Counted from the stretch's first letter, positions 42,798-51,043 are shown. The stretch: 51,197 nucleotides of DNA from Planctomycetota bacterium (GCA_024276075.1 JAJRXX010000008.1:1-51197), one strand, 5' to 3'. A program made the numbers and translations. The notes: generated by a model not told the origin, from the letters alone.

Positions 42798-43817
42798 ATG
42801 ATCGTCGTCATGCAATCCGAAGCAACAAAAGAACAAGTGGCCCACGTATCTGATCTGGTGCGTGAGATGGGCCTGAAGGACCACGTCATCGTGGGCACGG
42901 ACCTGACCGTCGTGGCGGTGATCGGTGACGACCGCAAGAAAGAGAAGCGTCGCCTGGAGCAGGCGCCGGGCGTCGACCGCGTGGTGCCCATCCTCCACCC
43001 GTACAAGATCGCTGCGAAGGAGAGCAGAAAGGAGCGCACGCAGGTGCGGATCAGCGACGCTTGCGTGATCGGGGGCGGTCACGTTCCGATCGTGGCTGGG
43101 CCTTGCAGCGTCGAAAACGAGAAGCAGATCCTCGAATCGGCGCGACAGGTGAAAGCCGCGGGTTGCCACGCGCTACGCGGCGGCGCATTTAAGCCTCGCA
43201 CCAACCCCTACGCCTTCCAGGGCCTTGGTGAGGAGGGCTTAAAACTCCTAGCTGCGGCGCGTGACGAGACCGGGCTGGCGATCGTAACGGAGGTCCTGAC
43301 GCCAACCGAGGTCGACCTGGTGTCTAGCTACGCGGACTGCCTACAGATCGGCGCGCGTAACTGCCAAAACTTTAAGCTGCTCGAAGCGGTGGGCAAGCAG
43401 CCCAAGCCCGTGCTATTTAAACGCGGGATGTCCACGACCATCGACGAGTACCTCCAAGCGGCTGAGTACATACTCGCGCAGGGGAACCCGAACGTCGTGC
43501 TGTGCGAGCGTGGCGTACGCACGTTTGAGGACCACACACGTAACACGCTGAGCCTGTCAGCGGTGCCCGAGTTGCACATTCGAACACACCTGCCCATTGC
43601 TGTGGACCCCTCGCACGGCACGGGTCATGCAAGGCTGGTGGCGGACATGAGTCGTGCTGCTGTGGCTGCGGGGGCTGATGCGTTGATGATTGAGCTGCAC
43701 CCGGACCCCGAACACGCGATGACCGATGGAGCGCAATCGCTCACACCCCAGGCGCTGAAGGACCTGGTGCCGACCCTGGCGCGGGTGGCGCAGGCTGTCG
43801 ATCGCTCGATCAACTGA
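42798..43817 (+). CDS. aroF: 3-deoxy-7-phosphoheptulonate synthase (DAHP synthase, type I-beta)
   Basis: 339 residues. Condenses phosphoenolpyruvate and erythrose 4-phosphate, the first step of the shikimate pathway. Residues 1-70 are a ferredoxin-like regulatory domain ([20 protein letters not shown]) as in Thermotoga DAHP synthase, where it mediates feedback by Tyr and Phe. The barrel has VAGPCSVEN (catalytic Cys), [35 protein letters not shown] and [13 protein letters not shown] lies 9 nt before the ATG. The preceding attenuator adds a second, transcriptional level of Phe/Tyr control. Alone; no other aro gene follows. Confidence 0.96.
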   Translation: MIVVMQSEATKEQVAHVSDLVREMGLKDHVIVGTDLTVVAVIGDDRKKEKRRLEQAPGVDRVVPILHPYKIAAKESRKERTQVRISDACVIGGGHVPIVAGPCSVENEKQILESARQVKAAGCHALRGGAFKPRTNPYAFQGLGEEGLKLLAAARDETGLAIVTEVLTPTEVDLVSSYADCLQIGARNCQNFKLLEAVGKQPKPVLFKRGMSTTIDEYLQAAEYILAQGNPNVVLCERGVRTFEDHTRNTLSLSAVPELHIRTHLPIAVDPSHGTGHARLVADMSRAAVAAGADALMIELHPDPEHAMTDGAQSLTPQALKDLVPTLARVAQAVDRSIN

Positions 43818-43824
43818 AACTTGG

Positions 43825-45414
43825 TTAGTAGATGAATCGCATCGACTCGAAATTGGGGACGAAGACGACGGGCCAATTCTCAGGCACGAAGCCAAGCGGG
43901 GCTGGGAAGTAGACGAAGAACGCTTTACCCATGAGTAGCTTGCGTGGCACGATGCCCAAGGCGGCTTGATGGTCTGTGCCCTGTTTGAACATGCGTGCGT
44001 GGATCCAAGGGTTGACCTGTCCCCAGAACCGGCTGTCGTGGCTGAGCGGGCTGTTGTCCCCAAAACACAGAAACTCGTCAGCACCTAGTTCGAACGGTTG
44101 ACCGACGTATCCGTCGTCGGCTTTGAATAGCGCTCCGCGTGCGGGGCTGCCGTTGGGGTTCATGTTTGTGTAGTACAGATCGCGGTCGACCTGCACGCGG
44201 TGCAGCGTCACAGGGGTACCCCGCACGGCGACCTTGATGCGAGGAACTGTAACCAGCCCCCGCCGACTCATGAGGGTGTCCAAGGGCAATTCAAATTGAC
44301 GGCGTAGCACCTGTTGACCATCGACCCAGAGGCTCGCTTCCTGGTCCACGTACCACAACTCGACACGTCTGCCGATGCCCGGGGCAAACGGCGATAGCTG
44401 AACACTCTCGGACCATGTCTCGCCGGGCGCGTCACGGGTTGGGGATATTGATAGCGATGCTTTGCCGGTCTCGTCGATCTGACCGACCACTTCCATCATG
44501 CGCCCGTGAGGGTCATCGGCGCGCGAGGTGGTGTGCAGGCTGACTGCCAAGCCTGGACCGTCGGGGACAAACGTCGCTACGACACGGATGTCTTCGATGG
44601 GCTCGAAAGGAAGTGCGAGCTGCTTGAGCTGGTTGTACCAGTAGATACCGGGTCCGCCGTGCTGCGCACGCTGAAAGTCAAAACGGATAAAACCCTGACT
44701 CTGTTGGGTGTACCGGTAGCTGTGACGTCCGCTGAGGTTCCACGCTGCGGGCTGACTTGCCAACCAAGGAACCTGCCAGGGGTGCTGCGCTCGGCCGATG
44801 CTCCTGCGACCACCGTCCAGGGGCACGTATCGGCTGTGGTAAATCGGCTGCCACACCGTCTTCTGAACACGTGGCCTTTCGGTCTTGCGTGCGATGCGCC
44901 AAGGCTGATCGCTGCTGTCCCCGGTGGGCTGGGTGTAGATGTTCCCGTCGATAATGCACAGCCGTTCGTGGGGCAGGCCGACGAGCCGTTTGATGAAATT
45001 TGTGTTGGGATCGTGGGGAGCTTTGAAGACGACGACGTCCCACCGACGCGGCTCGGTAAGGCTATAGATGTATTTGTGAACGAGGATGCGGTCGCCGGCG
45101 CTGACCCGGGTACCCACGCGCAGCAGGTTCTGAAAGTGACACATGGGACAGACGGCAGCGGCTTCGCTGTCGATCCGAGTCGGCGTTCGTTCGCCGCGGG
45201 GGGTGTCGGTGGCGAAGCGGTACCCGCACTGCTCGCAGGTCACGTGCATGTGTCGGCCGTACAACGTAGGCGCCATCGACCCGGTCGGAATGACAAACGC
45301 CTCGACGACGTACGCGCGGAAGACAAACGCCAAGATAAACGCGATGACGATTGACTCGAACGTCTCTTTGAGCACGTTCTCACTATCTTTTTCGGTTTGT
45401 TTGGTCTTAGACAC
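43825..45414 (-). CDS. lepB: signal peptidase I with large insertion
   Basis: 529 residues from GTG 45414 (GGGGA upstream); the frame runs on to 45690 but without likeness. One N-terminal membrane segment (ESIVIAFILAFVFRAYVVEAF), catalytic Ser in PTGSMAPTL (about 46), general base Lys in NTNFIKRLVGLP (about 141), and FLCFGDNSPLSHDSRFWG near 450. Two insertions depart from E. coli LepB: a zinc-ribbon-like pair of CxxC motifs (CEQC and CPMC, about 60-90) and about 290 residues between the Lys motif and the terminal box that read like a concanavalin/LamG-like beta-sandwich (GIYWYNQLKQLALPFEPIED; RRVELWYVDQEASLWVDGQQ). Transcribed divergently from nuoH. Not part of a visible operon. Confidence 0.9.
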   Translation of the reverse strand: MSKTKQTEKDSENVLKETFESIVIAFILAFVFRAYVVEAFVIPTGSMAPTLYGRHMHVTCEQCGYRFATDTPRGERTPTRIDSEAAAVCPMCHFQNLLRVGTRVSAGDRILVHKYIYSLTEPRRWDVVVFKAPHDPNTNFIKRLVGLPHERLCIIDGNIYTQPTGDSSDQPWRIARKTERPRVQKTVWQPIYHSRYVPLDGGRRSIGRAQHPWQVPWLASQPAAWNLSGRHSYRYTQQSQGFIRFDFQRAQHGGPGIYWYNQLKQLALPFEPIEDIRVVATFVPDGPGLAVSLHTTSRADDPHGRMMEVVGQIDETGKASLSISPTRDAPGETWSESVQLSPFAPGIGRRVELWYVDQEASLWVDGQQVLRRQFELPLDTLMSRRGLVTVPRIKVAVRGTPVTLHRVQVDRDLYYTNMNPNGSPARGALFKADDGYVGQPFELGADEFLCFGDNSPLSHDSRFWGQVNPWIHARMFKQGTDHQAALGIVPRKLLMGKAFFVYFPAPLGFVPENWPVVFVPNFESMRFIY

Positions 45415-45595
45415 GGTGTAATTCCCCGCCGTACCGGCAAGACGACTGCCAATTGCTGATATTGGAACGCATCCCGATACGCCGATGGGTATTGTAGCTG
45501 GTTGGGGCCATAGGCGTGCTAGGTTGCCTTGTGCAGCATCCGCAGTTACAAATCGACCATATATTGTTTTGCACCTTGCACTTTGGAAACCCCCG

Positions 45596-46792
45596 ATGGC
45601 CCCACAACTCCTGACCAGCCTCGTGACCATGATCATCGCGGTCCAGTTGATCCTGTTGTCTTGTGCGTACCTGATCCTGCTGGAGCGCAAGATGGCTGCG
45701 TGGATTCAGAACCGTATTGGGCCTAACCGTGTGGGATTCTCATTCGGAATCCTGCCGTTCAAACACCACTGCTGGGGCCTGGGCCAACCGCTGGCGGACG
45801 GGATCAAGCTGTTCTTTAAAGAGGACTACACCCCGCTGAACGTGGACCGTGCGCTGTTTCTGCTGGCACCGGTTGTGGTAATCATCCCCGCGCTACTGGG
45901 CTGGGCGATCATCCCCTGGGGTGGATACCTGCAATGGGGTGACGCGGTGGTCAACGTCACAGCGGCGCCGATCAGCATCGGCGTGATCTACGTCTTGGCG
46001 ATCGGATCGCTGGCGGTGTACGGCGTGGTGCTCGGTGGGTACGCGTCTAACAACAAATACTCGTTTCTCGGTGCCCTGCGTGCCACCGCACAGATGGTTA
46101 GCTACGAGATACCGATGAGCCTGTGCGTGCTGATCGTAATACTGATGTACGCCAGCCCCCGTGCTGATGTGCTGGTGCAATTCCAGGCCAACGGCGTCTG
46201 GAACATCTTCTACCAGCCCGTCCTGGCAGTCATTTTCTACATCTGTGTACTCGCTGAGTGTAACCGTGCGCCGTTTGACCTCGCTGAGTGCGAGCAGGAA
46301 CTCGTGGGCGGGTACCACACGGAGTACAGCTCGATGAAATGGGCGCTCTACTTCCTGGGCGAGTACATGCACATGATCACGGGGTGCGCGTTTTTCACGC
46401 TTCTGTTCTTGGGCGGTTGGGACCTGCCGGTGGTGCAAGAGCCCGTGGTGGCGGGCTTGGGGTGGGTGCTGCTCAAGTCGGGGGTGTTCATCTCTAAGGT
46501 TGGCTTTCTTCTTTTCCTGATGATCTGGATTCGGTGGACGCTGCCGCGGTTTAGGTTCGACCAACTGATGCGTCTGGCGTGGCGGGGACTGATCCCGATC
46601 ACAGTAATCCTCCTGTTGGCCAGTGGTGTGCTAATCTTTCTGAGACAACCGCACTGGACGTTTCTCGCTGCGAACGCAGCGGTGGTCGTGGGTGTCTTGA
46701 TCGTCGCGCCGCTGATCCCGCACGGCCCAACGATTAACCGGCGTATACCGCTGGCTGGCTCACGGTTCAGCCCTGCGGAACCGGCTGCGTGA
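45596..46792 (+). CDS. nuoH: NADH-quinone oxidoreductase subunit H
   Basis: 398 residues. Membrane subunit of respiratory complex I at the quinone site. About eight membrane segments and the family signatures LLERKMAAWIQNRIGPNRVG, LADGIKLFFKED, ATAQMVSYEIPM, LAECNRAPFDLAECEQELVGGYHTEYSSM and FLMIWIRWTLPRFRFDQLM. ATG 45596 is chosen from family length; TTGGAAA lies upstream and TATATT at 45559-45564 may be the -10. In most bacteria nuoH lies between nuoG and nuoI; here the upstream gene is lepB (divergent) and the downstream one a NYN gene beyond a terminator, so it is separated from any other nuo gene within this window. Confidence 0.95.
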   Translation: MAPQLLTSLVTMIIAVQLILLSCAYLILLERKMAAWIQNRIGPNRVGFSFGILPFKHHCWGLGQPLADGIKLFFKEDYTPLNVDRALFLLAPVVVIIPALLGWAIIPWGGYLQWGDAVVNVTAAPISIGVIYVLAIGSLAVYGVVLGGYASNNKYSFLGALRATAQMVSYEIPMSLCVLIVILMYASPRADVLVQFQANGVWNIFYQPVLAVIFYICVLAECNRAPFDLAECEQELVGGYHTEYSSMKWALYFLGEYMHMITGCAFFTLLFLGGWDLPVVQEPVVAGLGWVLLKSGVFISKVGFLLFLMIWIRWTLPRFRFDQLMRLAWRGLIPITVILLLASGVLIFLRQPHWTFLAANAAVVVGVLIVAPLIPHGPTINRRIPLAGSRFSPAEPAA

Positions 46793-46902
46793 TCGGCGGA
46801 AGCCATAAATCTGTATTTATATTAATTTTATAAAATACACCAAAGGATTTATAGAAGCTTGATGTAGAGTTCGATGTACTGATAGTAGGATTGAATAACA
46901 AT

Positions 46903-46961
46903 CCCTTGGTGGTACGCGCTCCCAATTTATTGCGGGGCTGCCGAAACCAAGGGGTTTTTTT
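46903..46961 (+). terminator. intrinsic terminator downstream of nuoH
   Basis: CCCTTGGT (46903-46910) pairs with ACCAAGGG (46946-46953), an inner GCTCC/GGGGC stem shortens the loop, and a T7 run follows (46955-46961). It lies 110 nt after the nuoH stop and 20 nt before the NYN start, so it either ends nuoH transcripts or belongs to a leader or small RNA of the NYN gene. Confidence 0.7.
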
Positions 46962-46981
46962 CTTTGAATTAGAGCTTAGCC

Positions 46982-47449
46982 GTGCCTACCGCAATTCTGA
47001 TTGATACCGATTTCTTTCTTCGACGATATCGTTTTCTGCGTGAAAACAGATCTCCGGATCAAGCGGCGAAGGACCTACACTGGATGTATCGGGAACACCT
47101 CAAGTGGGACGATTCCGAGAACCATCGCCTATACCGGATATTCGTTTACGATTGCCCACCTCTTTCGAAAAGAGCGCATTATCCAATCACACGTAACCCC
47201 ATTGATTTTGGCAAGACATCGACAGCCACATGGCGACTTGCCTTTCATGAGGAGTTAAAGAAGCTTCGGAAAGTCGCACTACGGCTTGGATACCTCAACG
47301 AACGATACGGTCAATGGCGTCTGCATCCAGATACGCTTAAAGCGCTGATCGCAAAACAGATTGTCATTGACAGTCTTGTCGACAAGGATTTCAAATATGA
47401 CGTGCAACAAAAGGGGGTAGATATGCGGATCGGCCTCGACATCGGGTAG
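46982..47449 (+). pseudogene. NYN-domain protein, N-terminal part, split by transposon
   Basis: First 154 codons of a LabA/DUF88-type NYN ribonuclease-like protein, GTG start. TAILIDTDFFLRRY gives the first acidic residue, KQIVIDSLVDKD and GVDMRIGLDI the central acidic motif. The frame then runs into the transposon end and stops at a TAG made by its terminal repeat (47447-47449). Joining at the 8-bp duplication gives GLDIASLAYKRQVDQIILVA and GDSDFMPAAKLARREG, the standard continuation of the family, with the end at 50434. The intact protein would have about 224 residues. Confidence 0.88.
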
Positions 47450-47497
47450 TGGTATACTTTGGGGATTGTTAAAAACCCGCCAGCCAATCAGCCCGTG

Positions 47498-47503
47498 TAG
47501 AAT
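47498..47503 (+). promoter_or_regulatory. -10 box placing transcription start on ATG 47510
   Basis: TAGAAT ends exactly six bases before ATG 47510. No -35. Lies within the transposon. Confidence 0.45.
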
Positions 47504-47509
47504 ACACGC

Positions 47510-47725
47510 ATGGGCAGAGACAACGAACACAATACCGATCCCAACGTCAACGCGGCGCGGATCGTCCGTGAGTCCACCCAGGACCAGGACAAGCTACCCG
47601 CCGACCTAGAGGCGGCTTGGGGGGAATGGTTCAAGGGCATCCAGAAGGTGGACGAGCGGGCTATGACGCTGCTTCGGGCAGCGTTTGAGGCGGGTTATGA
47701 GGTGGGCCGTTTTAAAAACGAATGA
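47510..47725 (+). CDS. small hypothetical protein, transposon cargo
   Basis: 71 residues: an acidic, helical protein with VNAARIVRESTQDQDKLPAD near the N-terminus and KVDERAMTLLRAAFEAGYEV at the end. Sequences of this kind are met as small conserved hypotheticals, but no domain is recognised. It has better GC and codon match with the chromosome than the adjacent ATPase. It converges on the ATPase gene with 6 nt between the stops. No toxin or antitoxin likeness can be claimed. Confidence 0.6.
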   Translation: MGRDNEHNTDPNVNAARIVRESTQDQDKLPADLEAAWGEWFKGIQKVDERAMTLLRAAFEAGYEVGRFKNE

Positions 47726-47731
47726 TTGTGA

Positions 47732-49207
47732 TTATTTGCTAATTAGGCGATTTTCTAATGCCTGACCAATACACCCGCTGACAGCTATGAGGAATGCATC
47801 CAGGGGTATTCGGCCAATTCCATTCTTGTTTTCCCCAGGCATCTCTATAGCGCCGGCTTGGGGCGATACCAAAAAGCAGCGATCAGAAAATGCTGGGTAT
47901 CGTTCTCGGAATGCATTGAGGTTTTTGAGTGAATGACGGGGGCCGCTTGCAACCTCAAATGCCAAACGATCGCTCGGGTTGTCGTAAACGAAGTCTACTT
48001 CTTGTTGTCTTTCCCGCCAATGGAATAGCCTTGCCCCATTTTGTATTGATAGAGCGTACAGATGAGATGCGACGACATTTTCTATCAAAAATCCACGCTC
48101 ATTAGCATCGGTTGTCGGTGTAATCCCACGCTGAAGTGCGGCATTCCTTACGGCTCCATCTACAAAAAATATTTTACGACCACGGCGCTGTATAGAATCT
48201 TCACTGTTTGAATATGATGGCAAGGTAAAGACTAGGAATGCTTTTTCCAGATAATCAATATATTGCAATATTGTTTGTCTAGTAATAGCCAAGGAACTCG
48301 ATAGCTTATTAGCACTGATTAAGCCACACATTTGACCAGCCAAAAGGTACAAGAGTCGTTCGAGTTCTATAGGGTGTTGCACATGGAATACTTGCGGCAA
48401 GTCCATACCCGTAACCCTCTGGACCGCCTCATTTCTAAGCGTTTGTTGTGATCTAAGCATGCTGGTTTCAAGATTGTCGGCATCAAGTTCATTGAGGATA
48501 ATTTCAGGGAATCCACCTACCAGCATGTAAAGATTAAGTTTTTCTGGTGAAGGAAAAGAGTCTGATGTTAGTTTAGCAGCAGAGGATAAGCATTCTGATA
48601 GAGATGAGGTTGGTTGAAATTCTTCTGGCACAGAATTGCTCAGCTCAAGGAACTCAAGAAAGTTGTACGGTGTAAGAAACTGTTCGGACCATCGTCCTAT
48701 ACCGCTTTCTATTCTACGATCGCGGAGAGCTGCTACCGAGCTAGATGTTGCAACTATTTGCACAGGCCACTTTTCGTCATAAAAAGTTTTCATCCATAAA
48801 TCCCATTTCTGGGAATAGTTCACTTCATCTAAAAACAAATACAGCGGCTTTTCAGGAGTAGCTTTTTCATGAAGGATTAGAGACTTGACCCAGCCACCTA
48901 GTGGGTAATCCAAAAATAGCGGGTGGTCCATTCGCATGAACCAAAGTCGCTTAGGTGGGATGCCGTATTTAATTAGTTGTTGTATAGTTTGGTAAAGACA
49001 AACTGTTTTACCCACACGTCTCGGGCCAAGAACCACCTGAAACCGCCAGGGTTTATCTACAAGCGTTTTCCATAGCTTTTGAGTAAGAAGCCTTTCCTTG
49101 TTATACGACAGTCCTTCCGGCACATATCCGAGGCTGTGCCACGGATTTTGCCCAGCAAGGGCATCGTAATAATCAGACGGATCAGGCTTCCATGTGTCAG
49201 TGCTCAT
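47732..49207 (-). CDS. AAA-family ATPase with DUF4143 domain, transposon cargo
   Basis: 491 residues. ATP-binding domain AAA_14 with Walker A LGPRRVGKTVCLYQ (about 61-68), Walker B PLYLFLDEVNY (about 124-134) and sensor-like IVATSSSVAAL. A winged-helix part follows (LAITRQTILQYIDYLEKAFLVF), then DUF4143 with a PD-(D/E)xK-like core WRERQQEVDFVYD...LAFEVAS, in which Lys is replaced by Ala/Ser. Family members occur widely in bacteria and archaea and have no firm function. Visibly AT-rich compared with the rest of the window. Promoter TTGACT-N16-TAAAAT predicts an mRNA starting at the ATG. Confidence 0.88.
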   Translation of the reverse strand: MSTDTWKPDPSDYYDALAGQNPWHSLGYVPEGLSYNKERLLTQKLWKTLVDKPWRFQVVLGPRRVGKTVCLYQTIQQLIKYGIPPKRLWFMRMDHPLFLDYPLGGWVKSLILHEKATPEKPLYLFLDEVNYSQKWDLWMKTFYDEKWPVQIVATSSSVAALRDRRIESGIGRWSEQFLTPYNFLEFLELSNSVPEEFQPTSSLSECLSSAAKLTSDSFPSPEKLNLYMLVGGFPEIILNELDADNLETSMLRSQQTLRNEAVQRVTGMDLPQVFHVQHPIELERLLYLLAGQMCGLISANKLSSSLAITRQTILQYIDYLEKAFLVFTLPSYSNSEDSIQRRGRKIFFVDGAVRNAALQRGITPTTDANERGFLIENVVASHLYALSIQNGARLFHWRERQQEVDFVYDNPSDRLAFEVASGPRHSLKNLNAFRERYPAFSDRCFLVSPQAGAIEMPGENKNGIGRIPLDAFLIAVSGCIGQALENRLISK

Positions 49208-49213
49208 GTGCTC

Positions 49214-49241
49214 ATTTTACTTGATGCCGCAATTAAGTCAA
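49214..49241 (-). promoter_or_regulatory. promoter of the DUF4143 ATPase gene, leaderless
   Basis: TTGACT (49241-49236), 16-nt spacer, TAAAAT (49219-49214), then exactly six bases and ATG 49207. The best complete leaderless promoter of the window. Confidence 0.65.
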
Positions 49242-49248
49242 ATAGCAG

Positions 49249-49276
49249 TTGACTTATAGATGCATTGTTGTAAGAT
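49249..49276 (+). promoter_or_regulatory. transposase promoter
   Basis: TTGACT (49249-49254), 16-nt spacer, TAAGAT (49271-49276). Start near 49283. Back to back with the ATPase promoter; the two -35 boxes are 7 nt apart, so they may compete. Confidence 0.6.
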
Positions 49277-49314
49277 GTTAGGTACATCAGCAGCAATAAG
49301 AGGTGTAAAGCCGT

Positions 49315-50203
49315 GTGAAAACTCCACACAAAAACACGGGCTTCAATTCTAAGCTCTTTATCAGAAGGCAATAGCGTTAACGCCACCGCTCGGATGGCTG
49401 GTGTTTCCAAAATCACCGTCCTTCGCTTACTGGCCGACGCGGGCACGCTATGCGATCAATTGCACGATCTGGTAGTCCGCGATCTGGAAAGCCGCAGGGT
49501 TCAGGTCGATGAGATTTGGTCGTTCTTCGGCTGCAAGGAAAAGGCCAAGAAGGAAGGGGCTGGTGGCTATGGTGACGTGTGGACCTGGATTGCCCTTGAC
49601 GCCGACTCCAAGCTGTGCGTGAGCTACCTCGTCGGGTTAAGGGGCAGAGAATACGCCCATGAGTTCATGGAGGACGTAGCCAGCCGTCTCGCCAAACGAG
49701 TTCAACTAACCAGCGATGGCTACAACCCGTATCCCGATGCGGTGGACAACGCCTTCGCAGGCAATATCGACTTTGCTCAACTCGTCAAAATCTATGGCAA
49801 GGACCGATCAGATGACACGCGACACAGCCCACCGCAATGCGTCGGATGCCGCGAGCAATCCGTCACGGGCGATCCTGACCCGGACCATATCAGCACCAGC
49901 TATGTCGAGAGGCAAAACCTCACGCTCCGCATGTCCTCAAGACGGTTTACCCGCCTAACTAACGCATTCAGCAAGAAAATCGACAACCATCGGCACGCAG
50001 TAGCCCTGCACTACTGGCATTACAACTTCACCCGCAAGCACCAGACGATCAAGACCACGCCAGCGGTATTCGCCGGGATAGACAATAAGCCCATGACCAT
50101 GCTGGGGCTGGTGAAGATGATTGAGGATGAGGAAAACCGGCTGGGCGGCAGGATCACGGATTACAAGCCAGCAGCGTCAGTTAAGGCCAAGAAAAATCTT
50201 TGA
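49315..50203 (+). CDS. IS1-family transposase
   Basis: DDE transposase. [11 protein letters not shown] holds the first Asp, [11 protein letters not shown] the second and [17 protein letters not shown] the Glu, followed by [15 protein letters not shown]. The first in-frame ATG is 49394 (269 residues), but family-like sequence starts earlier: the frame from 49319 reads [13 protein letters not shown] then [18 protein letters not shown], the usual N-terminal helix-turn-helix. A GTG at 49315 with AGAGGTG upstream would start this domain, yet it is one base out of frame (GTG-AAAA-CTC). So either a +1 shift at the A4 run is used, or an extra A has broken the start. Ends just inside the right terminal repeat. 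Confidence 0.85.
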
Positions 50204-50231
50204 AGCCAAAGTATACCACTACCCGACATCG

Positions 50232-50434
50232 CCTCTTTGGCATACAAGAGGCAGGTCGATCAGATCATCCTGGTGGCTGGCGACAGCGATTTTATGCCCG
50301 CAGCCAAGCTAGCTAGACGTGAAGGAATCGACTTTATCCTCGATCCGATGTGGGCGAACATCCGATCTGATTTGCATGAACATATCGACGGGCTCCGCAG
50401 TGTTATTCGACGAAAAGAAGAAATACGCCAGTGA
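50232..50434 (+). pseudogene. NYN-domain protein, C-terminal part
   Basis: Continuation of the gene at 46982. From the duplication it reads ASLAYKRQVDQIILVAGDSD then FMPAAKLARREGIDFILDPM, with the conserved GDSDF acidic motif of the NYN fold, and ends with a TGA at 50432-50434. A TTG at 50237 could start translation but would lack the N-terminal acidic residue, so the fragment is probably inactive. Confidence 0.87.
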
Positions 50435-50478
50435 ATAAAGCGCTGACACAACGCTAATTCGATCTACAAATAAATACG

Positions 50479-50940
50479 CTATCTATGGGGATTTTCGGGT
50501 CCAAACGGGTCGTGGCGCAGCTCGATCTTCGGTGCGTCGACAGCCAGGTCGACGGGCATCTCCTGCCCGCGTCCGGTTGCGGGGTCGAACGCCTTTGGCC
50601 CCATCGCTAACACGGGCTCGACGATGTGTGCCAGCGCAGCGATCTGCTTGGGGATGTCGAACCCCATGTAGACGTCGGTTAGCCCTTTGAACTTTTCCTG
50701 CATGGTCTCGTAGACGCACCGCACGCCACGGGGATTGCCCCTGCGGATGTGCTCGATGGTGACCGCGTACTGGATGAGGCCTTGGTAGAAGCGTTTCTTG
50801 TCGCCCGCCGCCATGTGCCAAATGTCCTCCCACACCTCGTGCGACTCGAACCAGTCACCCTTGTTAAATAGCCTTAGACCCTCGTGAAAGAGCCTCGCCT
50901 CTTCGTCGATGCTGAACGTCTGTGGCGATGGTTTCGTCAA
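50479..50940 (-). CDS. DUF309 domain-containing protein
   Basis: 153 residues, TTG start. RLFHEGLRLFNKGDWFESHE and VWEDIWHMAAGDKKRFYQGL follow the DUF309 pattern (F-x2-G-x2-L-F-N-x-G-x-[YW]-x-[AES]-H-E-x-W-E), then IQYAVTIEHIRRGNPRGV. Predicted all-alpha, cytoplasmic; function unknown. The C-terminal 40 residues are outside the domain. No clear ribosome-binding site precedes the TTG. It is followed upstream by a short repeat-derived region and MITE copy 3. Confidence 0.82.
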   Translation of the reverse strand: MTKPSPQTFSIDEEARLFHEGLRLFNKGDWFESHEVWEDIWHMAAGDKKRFYQGLIQYAVTIEHIRRGNPRGVRCVYETMQEKFKGLTDVYMGFDIPKQIAALAHIVEPVLAMGPKAFDPATGRGQEMPVDLAVDAPKIELRHDPFGPENPHR

Positions 50941-51043
50941 GGTATCTTGCTCGCGTGCAGGGCCGGCGCATTGGGTGGCTGTACCGTGCTGTGAAACAAA
51001 ACGATTGTAGGAACTAAATCGTTCGGCAATGGGTCAGTTTAAC

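Larger units (their letters stand above)
47445..50223 (+). mobile_element. IS1-family transposon with cargo genes, 2779 bp
   Basis: Perfect 18-bp terminal inverted repeats GGTAGTGGTATACTTTGG (47445-47462 and, inverted, 50206-50223), flanked by an 8-bp target duplication CGACATCG (47437-47444 and 50224-50231). The ends GGT... and 8-bp duplication fit the IS1 family, as does the transposase, whose stop lies 3 nt inside the right repeat. Left of the transposase it carries a 71-residue protein gene and an AAA/DUF4143 ATPase gene. The interrupted gene is restored exactly by removal, so the insertion is recent or at least unaltered. Confidence 0.92.

Noticed and set aside
44506-45354. 282-codon plus-strand frame over lepB
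   Set aside because: Antisense shadow of lepB; no motif and no ribosome-binding site.
47445-50223. Composite transposon bounded by two insertion sequences
   Set aside because: Only one transposase and one pair of 18-bp ends; no second insertion sequence at the left end.
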